Source: an uncultured Erythrobacter sp.
GTDB lineage: Bacteria > Pseudomonadota > Alphaproteobacteria > Sphingomonadales > Sphingomonadaceae
NCBI GenBank assembly: GCA_947488155.1
Contig: CANKYK010000001.1
Span: 434,001-498,000, forward strand
Length of the DNA stretch: 64,000 nucleotides
Direction of reading: 5' to 3'
Part shown: positions 7,616 to 16,915 of the stretch, piece after piece
Layout: the number at the start of each line of letters is the position of its first letter
Position numbering within the stretch: position 1 is the stretch's first letter
Position numbers and translations under genes: made by a program
The notes under the pieces: model-generated
The model's database searches: none
What the model saw: only the letters and a program-made list of their open reading frames with translations
Told to the model about the DNA's origin: nothing

Positions 7616-8857
7616 CTAAATGACTTCACGCATTGACACGACATTATTTATGCCAGCGAGAAAGTTACCCCAATCGTCCATCATCATCTTGCGCTTTTCA
7701 AAATAAGTAGTTCGCAAGTAAGCCGCTTCAATTGCGTTAGGGTTGGTATGGTTCAACGCAGCTTCAGCTACTTCGCCAGGGTAGTTAGTCGCATCAGCAA
7801 CCCAATCGCGAAACGAGCTTCGCGCAGTTCCGTGGGCAGTGATGCCAGGATAGGCAGCTTTGAGTTGCTTGCTCACCGCCACGTCAGAAATCATACCACC
7901 GGTTGGGCCTGCAAAAACCCGCTTACCTTCAAGTCCAAGAGCCTTCATGTTTTCGAGAATTTCAATCGCTTCAGCATTGAGTGGAACATGATGCTCTTTG
8001 CCGTTTTTGCTGCGAGCTTCAGGCAAGCGCCAGACCCTTTCAGCTTCATCAATCTCGCGCCATTCCAGCCCGCGCACTTCGCCAGATCGAGCCGCCGTTA
8101 GAATGCTGAATCGCATGGCCAGCGCCGATACAACTTCAGGCTTCGCGCGAAGCTTCGCCATGATCGCCGGGACTTCGCGCCACGGTGCAGCCGCATGGGA
8201 TTTGACCTTTTGCCGCTTGCCGAGTTTGCCAAAGCTGTTCTGCAAGTTGCCCTTCCATCGAGCCGGGTTAGCACGGTCAATGTCCAACTCATAAAATGCG
8301 TAATCTAAGACAGTCTCGATACGCATTCTGACCCGGCTGAAGGTTTCAAACTTTTCATCATCCCACAGGGGTTGAAGCGCCGCCTTCACATGATTGCGGG
8401 TTATGTCGGCAACTGGCCTTTTGCCAAGTTCGGAATAGACGTAATCGCGCAAGGTGTTGCGCCATTGCTGGCGATGTTTGGGATTGCGCCAGCCGCCTTC
8501 CTCCTTGCCAATGTAAGCCTTCGCCCATTTTTGGAACGTCTCGCCATCATCATCGCCAACCCGGAATCGCTCTCGCGGGTCAATGTCGTTTGCTAGGTCG
8601 CTACGAAGTTCCTCAGCAACGCGCCGCGCATCAGATAGCGAGCGAGCCGGATAAGCCTTCAAGCCAATTTCGATTGGTTTGCCGCGAAGTTCCGCATTTG
8701 CCCACGCTGCCGCTTGCGGAACTTTGAACCGAAAAAGCCAGCTTTGGCTTTCGCCGCGAAGCCGCAAATACAAGTTTCCGCCATCAGAAAGCAATTTAGC
8801 CTTACCCTTGCGGATATGCGCTTGGATTTCTTTATCTGTGAGTTGGTTCAAAGCCAT
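7616..8857 (-). CDS. P4-type tyrosine integrase
   Basis: A 413-residue site-specific recombinase that should insert and excise this element at the tRNA-Ser 3' end. The N-terminal arm-binding domain (DUF4102 type, residues ~1-90) contains LSDGGNLYLRL. The catalytic domain shows Arg257 (AARSGE), His342 with Arg346 (HGTARSSFRDW), His370 and the probable nucleophile Tyr380 (EAAYLR). All key residues are present, so it looks active. The ATG at 8857 is preferred. A TTG start at 8917 would add 20 residues encoded by the arm-type repeat, which is unlikely. Confidence 0.93.
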   Translation of the reverse strand: MALNQLTDKEIQAHIRKGKAKLLSDGGNLYLRLRGESQSWLFRFKVPQAAAWANAELRGKPIEIGLKAYPARSLSDARRVAEELRSDLANDIDPRERFRVGDDDGETFQKWAKAYIGKEEGGWRNPKHRQQWRNTLRDYVYSELGKRPVADITRNHVKAALQPLWDDEKFETFSRVRMRIETVLDYAFYELDIDRANPARWKGNLQNSFGKLGKRQKVKSHAAAPWREVPAIMAKLRAKPEVVSALAMRFSILTAARSGEVRGLEWREIDEAERVWRLPEARSKNGKEHHVPLNAEAIEILENMKALGLEGKRVFAGPTGGMISDVAVSKQLKAAYPGITAHGTARSSFRDWVADATNYPGEVAEAALNHTNPNAIEAAYLRTTYFEKRKMMMDDWGNFLAGINNVVSMREVI

Positions 8858-8888
8858 GTTTTTCGCCACTTTTAAGCCAATGACCCGT

Positions 8889-8910
8889 CTTACCCATTGC
8901 CTTACCCTAG
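8889..8910 (+). repeat. Right-end integrase arm-type repeat
   Basis: This is the same 22-bp sequence as 427-448 with one difference (CCA for CCC in the first half) and the same orientation. It lies between the integrase start and the tRNA, where integrase arm sites are expected. It also covers the region from which the integrase would be transcribed, so binding could repress the gene. Confidence 0.6.
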
Positions 8911-9017
8911 GTGTCAAAAACAGGCGAAATTGTGCGAAAGACTATGACGCGCCACGAAAGAAAAAGTCAAGTTTTCTGTGGTTTTCGAGCGAAAATCGGC
9001 CGATTTGCGCTGGTAAG

Positions 9018-9106
<89 letters not shown>

Positions 9107-9340
9107 GTATTGGGTGCGCGCATTTGTTGAAAAGCGCAGCTTTGAATGGGCAGGCGTACGCGCCGCATTCCGGTCGGGAGCGCCGTTAGCGCAGGCCCCA
9201 TGGCTTGCCAAGGGTAGAATGCCCCGCACCTTCGCATTTGGGCCACACAAGGCCGCAATTCGCGTCGAAAGCTGACCAAAACTGGGGAGTGATCCGTGCT
9301 TACGCTTGTTTTGCACCTGCGAAGGTCCATATTTGTGAAT

Positions 9341-9721
9341 ATGGAAAGTGCAGAGTTCTTCTCCAGCCAAGCGGGCCGTAAGTTGATTGCGCCACGCCAG
9401 CTTAAGGCTCGTTTCGGTATTGGCGACGTGGTCTGCCACCGTCTGTTCGATTTTCGCGGCGTCGTGTTCGATATCGACCCGGTCTTCGCCAATAGCGAGG
9501 AATGGTACGAGTCGATCCCGGAGGACATCCGCCCTCGCCGTGATCAACCTTTCTACCATCTGCTCGCCGAAAATGACGATGCGAGCTATGTTGCCTATGT
9601 CAGCCAGCAAAACCTGCTGGATGATGCGACAGGCGGGCCGGTCGACCATCCCACCGTTCCGCAATTGTTTGATGGCTTTAAGGATGGCCGGTATCAGATG
9701 CGCCGTTCCTTAACGCACTAA
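9341..9721 (+). CDS. hspQ: Heat-shock protein HspQ (YccV family)
   Basis: A 126-residue protein with the YccV-like/HspQ domain across residues ~20-125 (ARFGIGDVVCHR, FRGVVFDIDPVF, QPFYHLLAE, YVAYVSQQNL). In enterobacteria HspQ is a Lon-specificity enhancer and hemimethylated-DNA-binding protein; here the role is inferred. The ATG at 9341 gives the usual family N-terminus. A GTG at 9296 with a GGGGAG ribosome site would add 15 residues and cannot be excluded. It stands alone and is convergent with the ABC permease gene. Confidence 0.88.
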   Translation: MESAEFFSSQAGRKLIAPRQLKARFGIGDVVCHRLFDFRGVVFDIDPVFANSEEWYESIPEDIRPRRDQPFYHLLAENDDASYVAYVSQQNLLDDATGGPVDHPTVPQLFDGFKDGRYQMRRSLTH

Positions 9722-9737
9722 GCGCTGTAACGGTCTC

Positions 9738-10640
9738 CTAACTCTTCAGCTTCCATCCTGATTTCAGCACTGCATAGACTGCACCTGCCATCACCAGATT
9801 GAGCACCAGCAAGCCCACTGCTGCGCCCATAACCGCACCGTCAGAGCCTATATCGCTGCGGCCAAGGAAGCCATAGCGGAAGCCTGAGATCACATAGAAG
9901 AACGGATTGAAACGGCTGATCGCCTGGAACATCCCCGCCAAATTGTCGATCACGTAGAACGTGCCGGATAGCAGCGACAGCGGCGCAATCACGAAGTTGC
10001 TGATCGCGGCGTTGTGGTCAAATTTCTCCGCCCAGATTGAGGTCGCAAGGCCGAGCAGCGCCAACATCACCGTCCCCATTAGAGCGAACCAGATCACCGC
10101 CCACCAATGCTGAGGCGCCAAGGACACACCTGGCCACAGCAGCATCGCGAGCGACACCGCGCCGCCCACTGCGATCCCACGCGTTACCGCAGCCATAACG
10201 ATCCCGCTCATTAGCTCTCCCGGAGACAATGGCGGCATCAAGAGGTCGATGATCGTCCCCTGAATCTTGCCCGACAGCAGCGAGAAGGACGAATTGGCAA
10301 AGGCATTTTGCATCATGCCCATCACAATCAAGCCAGGCGCGACGAAGCTGGCGAATGGCACACCCAGAACTTCGCGGCCCCCACGACCCAATGCGACCGT
10401 GAATATCACCAGAAACAGCAGAGTTGTGACCGCCGGGGCCCAGACAGTCTGCGTCTGCACCTTGAGAAACCGGCGAACCTCCTTAATATAGAGGCTCCAC
10501 AATCCAACGCGGTTGATCCCGGTGATGAGCGGGGTTCCACGCGGTGGAAACTGAACGGTGCTTGGCGCGCCTGCACTGCTAGGCGACACTTCATTTAGGA
10601 CAGCGTCTTGGTTTGCGCTGGATTGTGCTTGATCGGCCAT
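9738..10640 (-). CDS. ABC-2 type transporter permease
   Basis: A 300-residue inner-membrane permease of the ABC-2 family, as in drug or polysaccharide export. After a polar ~45-residue N-terminus come about six membrane segments (TTLLFLVIFTVAL, ASFVAPGLIVMGMM, the VMLALLGLATSIW region, VIAPLSLLSGTFYVI, final LLVLNLVMAGAVYAV). The NPFFYVISGFRYGFLG motif is typical of the family. No ATPase gene adjoins it, so its partner is encoded elsewhere. The ATG at 10640 was chosen; starts at 10673 or 10790 would add 11-50 residues overlapping the gcrA promoter. It is divergent from gcrA. Confidence 0.82.
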   Translation of the reverse strand: MADQAQSSANQDAVLNEVSPSSAGAPSTVQFPPRGTPLITGINRVGLWSLYIKEVRRFLKVQTQTVWAPAVTTLLFLVIFTVALGRGGREVLGVPFASFVAPGLIVMGMMQNAFANSSFSLLSGKIQGTIIDLLMPPLSPGELMSGIVMAAVTRGIAVGGAVSLAMLLWPGVSLAPQHWWAVIWFALMGTVMLALLGLATSIWAEKFDHNAAISNFVIAPLSLLSGTFYVIDNLAGMFQAISRFNPFFYVISGFRYGFLGRSDIGSDGAVMGAAVGLLVLNLVMAGAVYAVLKSGWKLKS

Positions 10641-10789
10641 AGAAGGTGCGGTTAGGGCGAAGGGGAATGGCATGCAAGTGCGGCGGGTTCGCCGGGCCGG
10701 TATGACTGGGGATGAGATTGATAGCGACCTTCGCACCACTGCGCGGGCCGTGCGCGCATTTGGCGCGATAGAGATGGAATGGAGTTTCA

Positions 10790-11488
10790 ATGGCTTGGAC
10801 CGATGAGCGAATTGGTACGCTCAAGAAGATGTGGGAAGGCGGCTCGACCGCCAGCCAGATTGCCGAGGAACTGGGCGGTGTTAGCCGCAATGCAGTGATC
10901 GGCAAGGCGCACCGGCTGGGCCTGAAGTCCCGCCCTTCCCCTGTGAAGGCCAATGAGAAGAAGAAGGCGGCCAAGAAGGCTGCGGCCAAACCAGCCGCCA
11001 AGAGAGCGCCGCCAAAGACCACCGCAAAGGCTCCCGCTGCTGCGGCAAAGCCTGCGGCGAGGCCAAGCGCTGGCGCGCCTACTGCTGCGCCAAGCGGCCC
11101 CGCGGCGAGCGGTATCCCGTCGCAGCCTCTGCCTGATCCGCGCCCTGATCTGCCCAAGATCGTCTCGGTTGGCCCTGGCGGCTTCCTGAGGCAAGGCCCC
11201 GGTGATCAGCAACCGCCGATCCCACCTGCGCCGCCCCGCCGTCTGGTGCCGGCCAAGCCAAGCCCCGAGATTGCGGACAAGACTAGCCTGCTCGACCTGT
11301 CTGAGAAGGTGTGCCGCTGGCCCATGGGTCATCCTGGCGAAGCGGACTTCCACTTTTGCGGAGAGGCCGTGAACCCAGGCTTTCCGTATTGCGTCGAGCA
11401 TTGCGGCCGGGCCTATCAAGCGCAATTGCCGCGCGGTGCCCGCCGACCCCCACCACCGTTGCCGTTTGGCGGCCCACGGGTCCGCTAA
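10790..11488 (+). CDS. gcrA: GcrA cell-cycle regulator
   Basis: A 232-residue GcrA homologue. The N-terminal ~45 residues match the conserved DNA-binding part (WTDERIGTLKKMWEGG, SASQIAEELGG-like, SRNAVIGKAHRLGL). A long Lys/Ala/Pro-rich linker covers ~50-150. The C-terminal domain (CRWPMGHPGEADFHFCG, YCVEHCGRAYQ) would contact sigma-70. GcrA in Caulobacter activates promoters at methylated GANTC sites during S phase. The linker is repetitive and probably disordered. It is divergent from the ABC permease. Confidence 0.95.
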   Translation: MAWTDERIGTLKKMWEGGSTASQIAEELGGVSRNAVIGKAHRLGLKSRPSPVKANEKKKAAKKAAAKPAAKRAPPKTTAKAPAAAAKPAARPSAGAPTAAPSGPAASGIPSQPLPDPRPDLPKIVSVGPGGFLRQGPGDQQPPIPPAPPRRLVPAKPSPEIADKTSLLDLSEKVCRWPMGHPGEADFHFCGEAVNPGFPYCVEHCGRAYQAQLPRGARRPPPPLPFGGPRVR

Positions 11489-12023
11489 GGCGCGCACTAC
11501 CAGCATTGGCCGCGCATCCTTCGGGATGCGCCCACACCTCTGATGCGACAAGCGAGCTGCCCTACTGCGCGGCTCGCTTTGTCGTGCATCAGGCACGCTT
11601 GGAACGACTGGAACACAGTACAGGGTCAAAAATCCAATCGATTGAAGCCGTCGCAATTGATCGGAAAAAGCGATCACACGCGTCCGAACATCAGCCCATC
11701 TGTCAAAGCCTTCCGGACCGATCCCGCTTAAGCGCCAAACAGCCCGCCAGCTTAACCGCCCGGACAGGCACCAACACAACCGCAAAATACGCAAAAGGAT
11801 TCGCCAAAGGATCATTCCCCAACCCTGCCCGTGCAAACCGGCAGTAGGAAAGTGTTTTGCGCTCCGCCCTTTGCGCGCCCTCCCCTCGGCTCGCCCAGAC
11901 ACCAGCCCCCACGCCCCAACGCACCTGTCCATAGGACGCCGCTCATGCCTTGTGTTCTTGAGGTCCGCCCGGCAACACGGCCTGCAAAACACGCCTAGTC
12001 ATGCCGACATAACGGAGAACCCC
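11489..12023. other. Intergenic region after gcrA
   Basis: No supported gene is seen in these 535 bases; the open frames on both strands lack ribosome sites and family features. A strong hairpin at 11512-11531 probably ends gcrA transcription. A weaker imperfect inverted repeat lies near 11636-11662. The DUF1993 promoter is expected towards the right end. Confidence 0.5.
11512..11531 (+). terminator. Hairpin after gcrA
   Basis: GCGCATCC and GGATGCGC form a perfect 8-bp stem closed by a stable TTCG tetraloop, 24 bp after the gcrA stop. No T-run follows, so it may be a weak terminator or an mRNA-end stabiliser. Confidence 0.55.
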
Positions 12024-12551
12024 ATGCCCATTTCACTTCACGCCGCCTTCGTCCCCAGCGGGCTCCAAATGATCGGCACCGGACGCCATCTGCTCAAAAA
12101 GGGTGAGGCATGGTGCGATGCGCAGGGCAAAGACCATAGTGACGTTCTAGGCGCCCGGATTATCGAGGATATGCTGCCCTTCACCTATCAGGTGAAATGC
12201 ATTGCAGAGCACACCGCAGGCGCGCTCGCCGCCATTCAAGTTGGTGTTTACAGCCCTGACCTGAACCCGCCTCCAGGAACCTTTGCAGATCTGCACGCAA
12301 AGCTCGACGGAGCAGAGGCAGCGTTGGGCGCCCTGACCGAGGAGCAAATGGAAAGCTGGATTGGTCAGGCAATGCGATTTGAATTCAAAGATATGGCGAT
12401 GGATTTCACTGCGGAGAACTTCCTCCTCAGCTTTGCTCAACCCAATTTCTATTTTCACGCGGCAACCGCCTATGACATTTTGCGGATGCTCGGGGTTGAG
12501 GTTGGCAAGCGCGACTTTACCGGCGCTGTCCGGATCAAAATGCCATCATAA
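12024..12551 (+). CDS. DUF1993 family protein
   Basis: A 175-residue protein of the DUF1993 family, related to DinB-like four-helix bundles. Family features visible are HAAFVPSGLQMIGTGRHLLKKGEAWC at the N-terminus, MLPFTYQVKCIAEH in the middle, and the FLLSFAQPNFYFHAATAYDILR stretch at the C-terminus. The ATG at 12024 follows CGGAGAA. It is cytoplasmic, the biochemical role is unknown in the family, and it stands alone between gcrA and the DUF481 gene. Confidence 0.85.
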   Translation: MPISLHAAFVPSGLQMIGTGRHLLKKGEAWCDAQGKDHSDVLGARIIEDMLPFTYQVKCIAEHTAGALAAIQVGVYSPDLNPPPGTFADLHAKLDGAEAALGALTEEQMESWIGQAMRFEFKDMAMDFTAENFLLSFAQPNFYFHAATAYDILRMLGVEVGKRDFTGAVRIKMPS

Positions 12552-12677
12552 TGTCGGCCAGCGGCGACCAGCGAAGGTTCGCCGCAGCTTCATGATTTTA
12601 CGAGTGTTTACGCCTCCACGCGCTGCTTGCTTGGTAAGCAGGCGGCGACAATGCACGCACCGCCACTTGGAGCCCCA

Positions 12678-13619
12678 ATGATGACCCTTTCAAAACTCAC
12701 CGCCTCCCTCCTCCTCGCTGGTACCGCACTGGCTTTGCCCAGCGCCGCCCAAGCAGAAATTCCCGAGTCCGTGCGCGCGATGATTGAAAAGGCTGAGGAA
12801 AGCGATGATGTGGAGGCGATGCAGGTTTTGATCGACCTCGCGGATGAGACATTTCCGGGCAATGCCGACGAACTGAACACGATAATGGCGAGCTTTAAAG
12901 AGCGTGTCGCCGTAAAAACCGCGGCCGCACAGACGGCTGAGGCAGAGGCCGAAAAGGAAGCCATCCGCAATGCTGGCATCTTTCAAAACTGGTCTGGCAA
13001 GGGCGAATTTGGCGCGTTCCGGTCCACCGGTAATTCATCCAACACCGGGGTAACCGCCGGGATTGAACTGGGCCGCCAAGAATTGGGCTGGCAACAGAAT
13101 TTTAAATTCCTCGCCGATTTCCAGCGCAGCAATGGCGTGACCACGCGCGAGCAATTCCTCGCCGCCTATCAGGCCGATGTCGACATCAGCGACCGCCTGT
13201 TCGCTTATGGCCTTGGTCAATGGGAACGTGACCGGTTTCAGGGCTTTTCAGCGCGCGTCTCTGCCTCGGGCGGCCTTGGCTACCGCGTGCTGACTGAAAA
13301 CCCGACACTGACCGTACAGGCTGGCCCCGCATACCGCGTTACGCGCAGCACCACTGGCAATGTGTCACGCGATATCGCCGGGCTCGCCGCGCTCGATTTC
13401 GATTGGGAAATCGCGGAGTCCCTGAAACTCACTCAGGATACGAGCGCCTTTATCCAATCCGGCAACAGCACCTACACTAGCACCACCGGCCTGCAGGCGT
13501 CGCTCAGCGACAATCTGTCCGCGCGCATTTCCTATGCGGTGGAGCATGACACGAACCCGCCGCTCGGCGCGGTGCAAACCGACACGCTGAGCCGGATTAC
13601 GCTGATCTACGACTTTTGA
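12678..13619 (+). CDS. DUF481 (YdiY-like) outer-membrane protein
   Basis: A 313-residue secreted protein with an N-terminal signal peptide (hydrophobic core LTASLLLAGTALALP, cleavage near AQA-EI). A helical acidic segment covers residues ~25-105. The DUF481 beta-barrel begins at ~115 (WSGKGEFGAFRSTGNSSNTG) and ends with the strand ISRITLIYDF, whose terminal Phe is typical of BAM substrates. It probably sits in the outer membrane; function is unknown. The start was placed at the ATG pair at 12678/12681 rather than the upstream ATG at 12627 because the signal peptide begins there. Confidence 0.85.
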   Translation: MMTLSKLTASLLLAGTALALPSAAQAEIPESVRAMIEKAEESDDVEAMQVLIDLADETFPGNADELNTIMASFKERVAVKTAAAQTAEAEAEKEAIRNAGIFQNWSGKGEFGAFRSTGNSSNTGVTAGIELGRQELGWQQNFKFLADFQRSNGVTTREQFLAAYQADVDISDRLFAYGLGQWERDRFQGFSARVSASGGLGYRVLTENPTLTVQAGPAYRVTRSTTGNVSRDIAGLAALDFDWEIAESLKLTQDTSAFIQSGNSTYTSTTGLQASLSDNLSARISYAVEHDTNPPLGAVQTDTLSRITLIYDF

Positions 13620-13685
13620 GGCGAGGTTCGGCGTTGGGGCGGAGGGTAGATTTGCGAGCCATGAGCTGCAAATCCGATCGTATTG

Positions 13686-14936
13686 TCACCTCCCTCCCGT
13701 TGATGAATCGCAGCGCGATTGACTGACAATCTTTGAGACATCCCAGATCTGGACCACCCCATCAGAGCTTGCGGTCATCACCCGGCAGCCGGACTGGCTA
13801 AACTGCGCACTTTGAAGGATGCCTTTGTTGGCAGAAAGGGTTGCCAGATGTTCGCCATTGTCGACATCCCATAGACGCGCTGTCTCGTCATAGCTTGCCG
13901 TCAGAAAGCTCTTACCATCTCGGCTGAAACTTAAATCGACTATCCAATGATCATGTCCCGATAGCGTAGACAGATGTTCACCCGTTATCGCATCCCAGAT
14001 ACGCGCAGTTCCATCAGTGGCTGCTGTCGCGATCAATTTCCCATCCGGACTAAAGTGTTGATCTAGGACAGTCCCAGAATGGCCCGACAGTGTCGTCAAG
14101 AGATTGCCAGACCGCACGTCCCAAACACGTGCTGATTCATCGCCACCAGAGGTTACTAATCGAGTGGCAGTGGGGCTAAAGCTTGCGAAACTTACATAGC
14201 CAACACCTTTATCATGAACCTTCATAGTTCTTAGAGGTTCACCAGTCGACGCGCTCCAGACACGCGCAGTGTTATCGCCGCCAACCGTCAAGATGCTGGT
14301 TCCATCCATGCTAAAATGGGCAGCGCTTACACCATAGGCATGTCCAACCAATGTGGTGAGATGTTCGCCTGTAGAAACAGCCCATACTCGCGCGGTACTA
14401 TCCAGACTAGCTGTGACAACTCGCGAACCATCTGTGCTAAAGGATGCCGAGTAAACCCAATCGGAATGACCAGAAAGTGTTGCTAACCTTCTGCCCGTAC
14501 TCACATCCCAAATGCGCGCTGTCCCATCCTGGCTTGCGGTTACGATCTTAGAATTGTCGGGACTGAACTCCACAGTATTGATTGTTTCGAAGGCTTCGTT
14601 CGTGCCAGTCGCGTGACCTGCCAAGGTCGTTAAATGGTCGCCAGACAATGCATCCCAAATTCGGATCTTTGCGTCACTATCAGCTGTCGCGACCTTTAAG
14701 CCGTCTGGACTGAGGCTCGCTCCAACTGCTGCTTGATCATTATTGAGAGTTATTGCGGTCGGCAGATCATTATCCGCTTTCGAGTCCCCTGGAAGCGAAT
14801 TCGGCGCGGAAACTGCTTTGTATTCTGAGGCTCGCTTAGCGAATGCATCGGGCACATTCGCGTTCAAGACAGAAATAAAGGAGGCACCCAATATGAGTGA
14901 CAAAAGCACAATGCCGGTCGCCAACCTCCAATTCAT
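13686..14936 (-). CDS. Membrane-anchored WD40-repeat protein
   Basis: A 416-residue protein. One hydrophobic segment (TGIVLLSLILGASFISVL, residues ~7-24) is a signal anchor, followed by a ~45-residue linker and about eight WD40 repeats. The repeats recur as LSGHxxxV...FSxDG...TAS.D.TARIWD with the usual GH and WD landmarks. The propeller should lie in the periplasm and serve as a protein-binding platform; no enzyme domain is attached. By eye its base composition is less GC-rich than its neighbours, which hints at transfer. It starts 65 bp after the spermidine-synthase-like gene stop and may be co-transcribed. Confidence 0.85.
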   Translation of the reverse strand: MNWRLATGIVLLSLILGASFISVLNANVPDAFAKRASEYKAVSAPNSLPGDSKADNDLPTAITLNNDQAAVGASLSPDGLKVATADSDAKIRIWDALSGDHLTTLAGHATGTNEAFETINTVEFSPDNSKIVTASQDGTARIWDVSTGRRLATLSGHSDWVYSASFSTDGSRVVTASLDSTARVWAVSTGEHLTTLVGHAYGVSAAHFSMDGTSILTVGGDNTARVWSASTGEPLRTMKVHDKGVGYVSFASFSPTATRLVTSGGDESARVWDVRSGNLLTTLSGHSGTVLDQHFSPDGKLIATAATDGTARIWDAITGEHLSTLSGHDHWIVDLSFSRDGKSFLTASYDETARLWDVDNGEHLATLSANKGILQSAQFSQSGCRVMTASSDGVVQIWDVSKIVSQSRCDSSTGGR

Positions 14937-15000
14937 TTTATGAGTGTTCCTATTGCTGTCATTAAGAGCGCAGATGCGCTCACGTTCGTCTGCGGCTAGC

Positions 15001-15678
15001 TTACTTCCGCGCAAACCAGATCACGTGATGCGCGCCTTTGTTGTTCGGGCGGGAGCGCACGCGTCGTTCTTCTACGTTCAAGCGGGCATCTTGCAGGCGG
15101 CGTCTAAAGCCATGGTCGGGCGCAGCAGACCACACCGCCAACACGCCGTCAGGGGTGAGAGCATCGCGCGCTTTGGCCAGGCCGGTGCGCGAATAAATGC
15201 GGTTGTTATCCGCCCGCACCATGCCATCTGGTCCATTGTCGACGTCGAGCAGGATCGCATCAAACTTCTCGCAGGTGCCATCATTCGCATCATCGATCAG
15301 CGCGGCGACATCGCAAATCTTGAGGTCCAGGCGCGGATCACCAAGCGCATCGCCGGTCAGCTCTGCCATTGGCCCCTTTGCCCATTCGATGATCTTGTCG
15401 GAGATTTCGGCGACCACCGCCTCTCCCTTGTCCCCCATCCGCGCAAGCGCCGCGCGGTAGGTAAAACCCATCCCATATCCGCCGATCAGAATGCGCGGGT
15501 TTTCCTTCTCCATCCGGTCAAAAGTGAGCTCGGCCAGCTGCTCCTCTGAGAAGCGCATGCGCGTGCTCATCAGCTCATTATAGCCCAGCACGATCATGAA
15601 ATCGCGCCCGTGGCTGTACAGCTCAAGCACTTCCCCATCGGGGATTTCAACGGTGTCAATCAGTTCACGTTTTAGCAT
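15001..15678 (-). CDS. Spermidine synthase-like methyltransferase-fold protein
   Basis: A 225-residue Rossmann-fold protein of the spermine/spermidine synthase superfamily. The SAM/dcSAM loop is ILIGGYGMGFTYRAAL (residues ~63-78), an acidic residue ending strand 2 is in AVVAEI, and ILLDVDNGPD lies near 142-151. It is shorter than true SpeE (~285) and lacks the usual N-terminal beta-domain, so the polyamine reaction is not assured. Cytoplasmic. It may head a transcript with the WD40 gene. Confidence 0.75.
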   Translation of the reverse strand: MLKRELIDTVEIPDGEVLELYSHGRDFMIVLGYNELMSTRMRFSEEQLAELTFDRMEKENPRILIGGYGMGFTYRAALARMGDKGEAVVAEISDKIIEWAKGPMAELTGDALGDPRLDLKICDVAALIDDANDGTCEKFDAILLDVDNGPDGMVRADNNRIYSRTGLAKARDALTPDGVLAVWSAAPDHGFRRRLQDARLNVEERRVRSRPNNKGAHHVIWFARK

Positions 15679-15741
15679 GGTGGCGCTTTAGTCTTGTGGC
15701 GTGCACAACACCAGCCCGCGCCCCTTAGCTAGGCCCTCCAC

Positions 15742-16800
15742 TCATACAGTTGCTTCCAAGACCATGTTCGTGGGTGTTTCAGCAGCGCGTTTCACATTTC
15801 CGAAGCCGGCTTGGCCCAAAACCTCAGCCAGCCGTTTCTGACCGGCCTGCGCGCCAAGGCCCAGAGCCACATCCTGAGATAGCGAATTGGGCGTGCAAAC
15901 CGTGGTCGAAAAGGCGTAGAAAATTTGCCCCAGCGGGTTCATATTTTCCGCCATGCTGTCACCGGCCATCGGTTCGACCAACATAAAAGTGCCATCGTCC
16001 TTAAGGCTTTCGCGCACATGCTTTGACGCGCCAACGGGATCACCCATATCGTGCAGAGCATCAAAGATGCAGGCGAAGTCAAAGCCGTTCCCGGGATAGT
16101 CCTGCGCGGTTGCCACAGCGAACTCGATATTACTCAAGCCCGCTTCATCGGCTTTTCGCTGCGCCTCCTCAATCGATGGCGCATGATAATCAATGCCAAC
16201 GAAATGCGAGTTGGGATAAGCCTGCGCCATCAGAATGGTTGAGGATCCGTGCCCACAGCCAACATCGGCGACCTTTGCCCCGCTTTTCAGTTTATCCTCA
16301 ACGCCCGACAGCGCCGGTATCCAGTTTTCAATCAGGTATGCGGCATAGCCTGGCCGGAAAAAGCGATCCGTACCGCAGAACAGGCATTGCGTGTGATCGC
16401 CCCATGGGCGGCCTTCTCCGCTACGAAAAATCTTGGTGGCTTTTTCATGCCCTTCATATTGCGAGACGACGGCTTGAATAAAGCCTTGCAAGCATGCCGG
16501 TTGTCCTTCCCGGCCGAACACCAACGCTTGTTCTTCAGTAAGTGAGAAACTGTCATCCTCGGCATGATGTGTGACATAGCCAGCGGCGCATACCGACCCG
16601 AGCCATTCACGCAGATATTTGGGGTTGTGCCCAGTCCGCTCTGCGAATTGATCAAGAGTTAGGCGACCTTGACCGTCCAAGGCATCGAATAGCCCCGATT
16701 GATCGCCGAGATACGCCATGTAGAGGCTGAGCGCCCCGGCAACATCGCCGATAGTCTTACCGGCGAGCGCTTCCAGCTTTTCCAAATCTACGCCACTCAT
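15742..16800 (-). CDS. SAM-dependent methyltransferase with N-terminal HTH
   Basis: A 352-residue protein resembling O-methyltransferase-type enzymes. The N-terminal winged-helix part (LTLDQFAERTGHNPKYLREWLGSVCAAGYV, ~50-85) is followed by a class I SAM domain with motif I VADVGCGHGSSTILMA (~173-188) and CIFDALHDMGDP (~238-249). The substrate is unknown. The ATG at 16800 has AGGAGAA just upstream. It stands between the spermidine-synthase-like gene and the pnp terminator on the same strand. Confidence 0.85.
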   Translation of the reverse strand: MSGVDLEKLEALAGKTIGDVAGALSLYMAYLGDQSGLFDALDGQGRLTLDQFAERTGHNPKYLREWLGSVCAAGYVTHHAEDDSFSLTEEQALVFGREGQPACLQGFIQAVVSQYEGHEKATKIFRSGEGRPWGDHTQCLFCGTDRFFRPGYAAYLIENWIPALSGVEDKLKSGAKVADVGCGHGSSTILMAQAYPNSHFVGIDYHAPSIEEAQRKADEAGLSNIEFAVATAQDYPGNGFDFACIFDALHDMGDPVGASKHVRESLKDDGTFMLVEPMAGDSMAENMNPLGQIFYAFSTTVCTPNSLSQDVALGLGAQAGQKRLAEVLGQAGFGNVKRAAETPTNMVLEATV

Positions 16801-16915
16801 CCCACGTTCTCCTATGCGGTTAAAACGTGCGACCCAGTCAGTTTTTTGCTTGGCGAAACGACTCGCCTGATGAAGCAATGGTAACACGAAATCTGCGGCA
16901 TTCCCTCATGGGCAC

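Noticed and set aside
8858-8917. Longer integrase starting at a TTG (433 residues)
   Set aside because: The extra 20 residues come from the 22-bp arm-type repeat and do not look like protein; the ATG at 8857 begins exactly at the arm-binding domain.
9738-10790. ABC permease with a 350-residue start
   Set aside because: The added Arg-rich residues do not fit the family and would overlap the gcrA start; the ATG at 10640 is preferred.
10591-11992. Long minus-strand frames opposite gcrA (188 and 401 codons)
   Set aside because: They are antisense shadows of the GC-rich Lys/Ala/Pro linker of gcrA and have no motifs.
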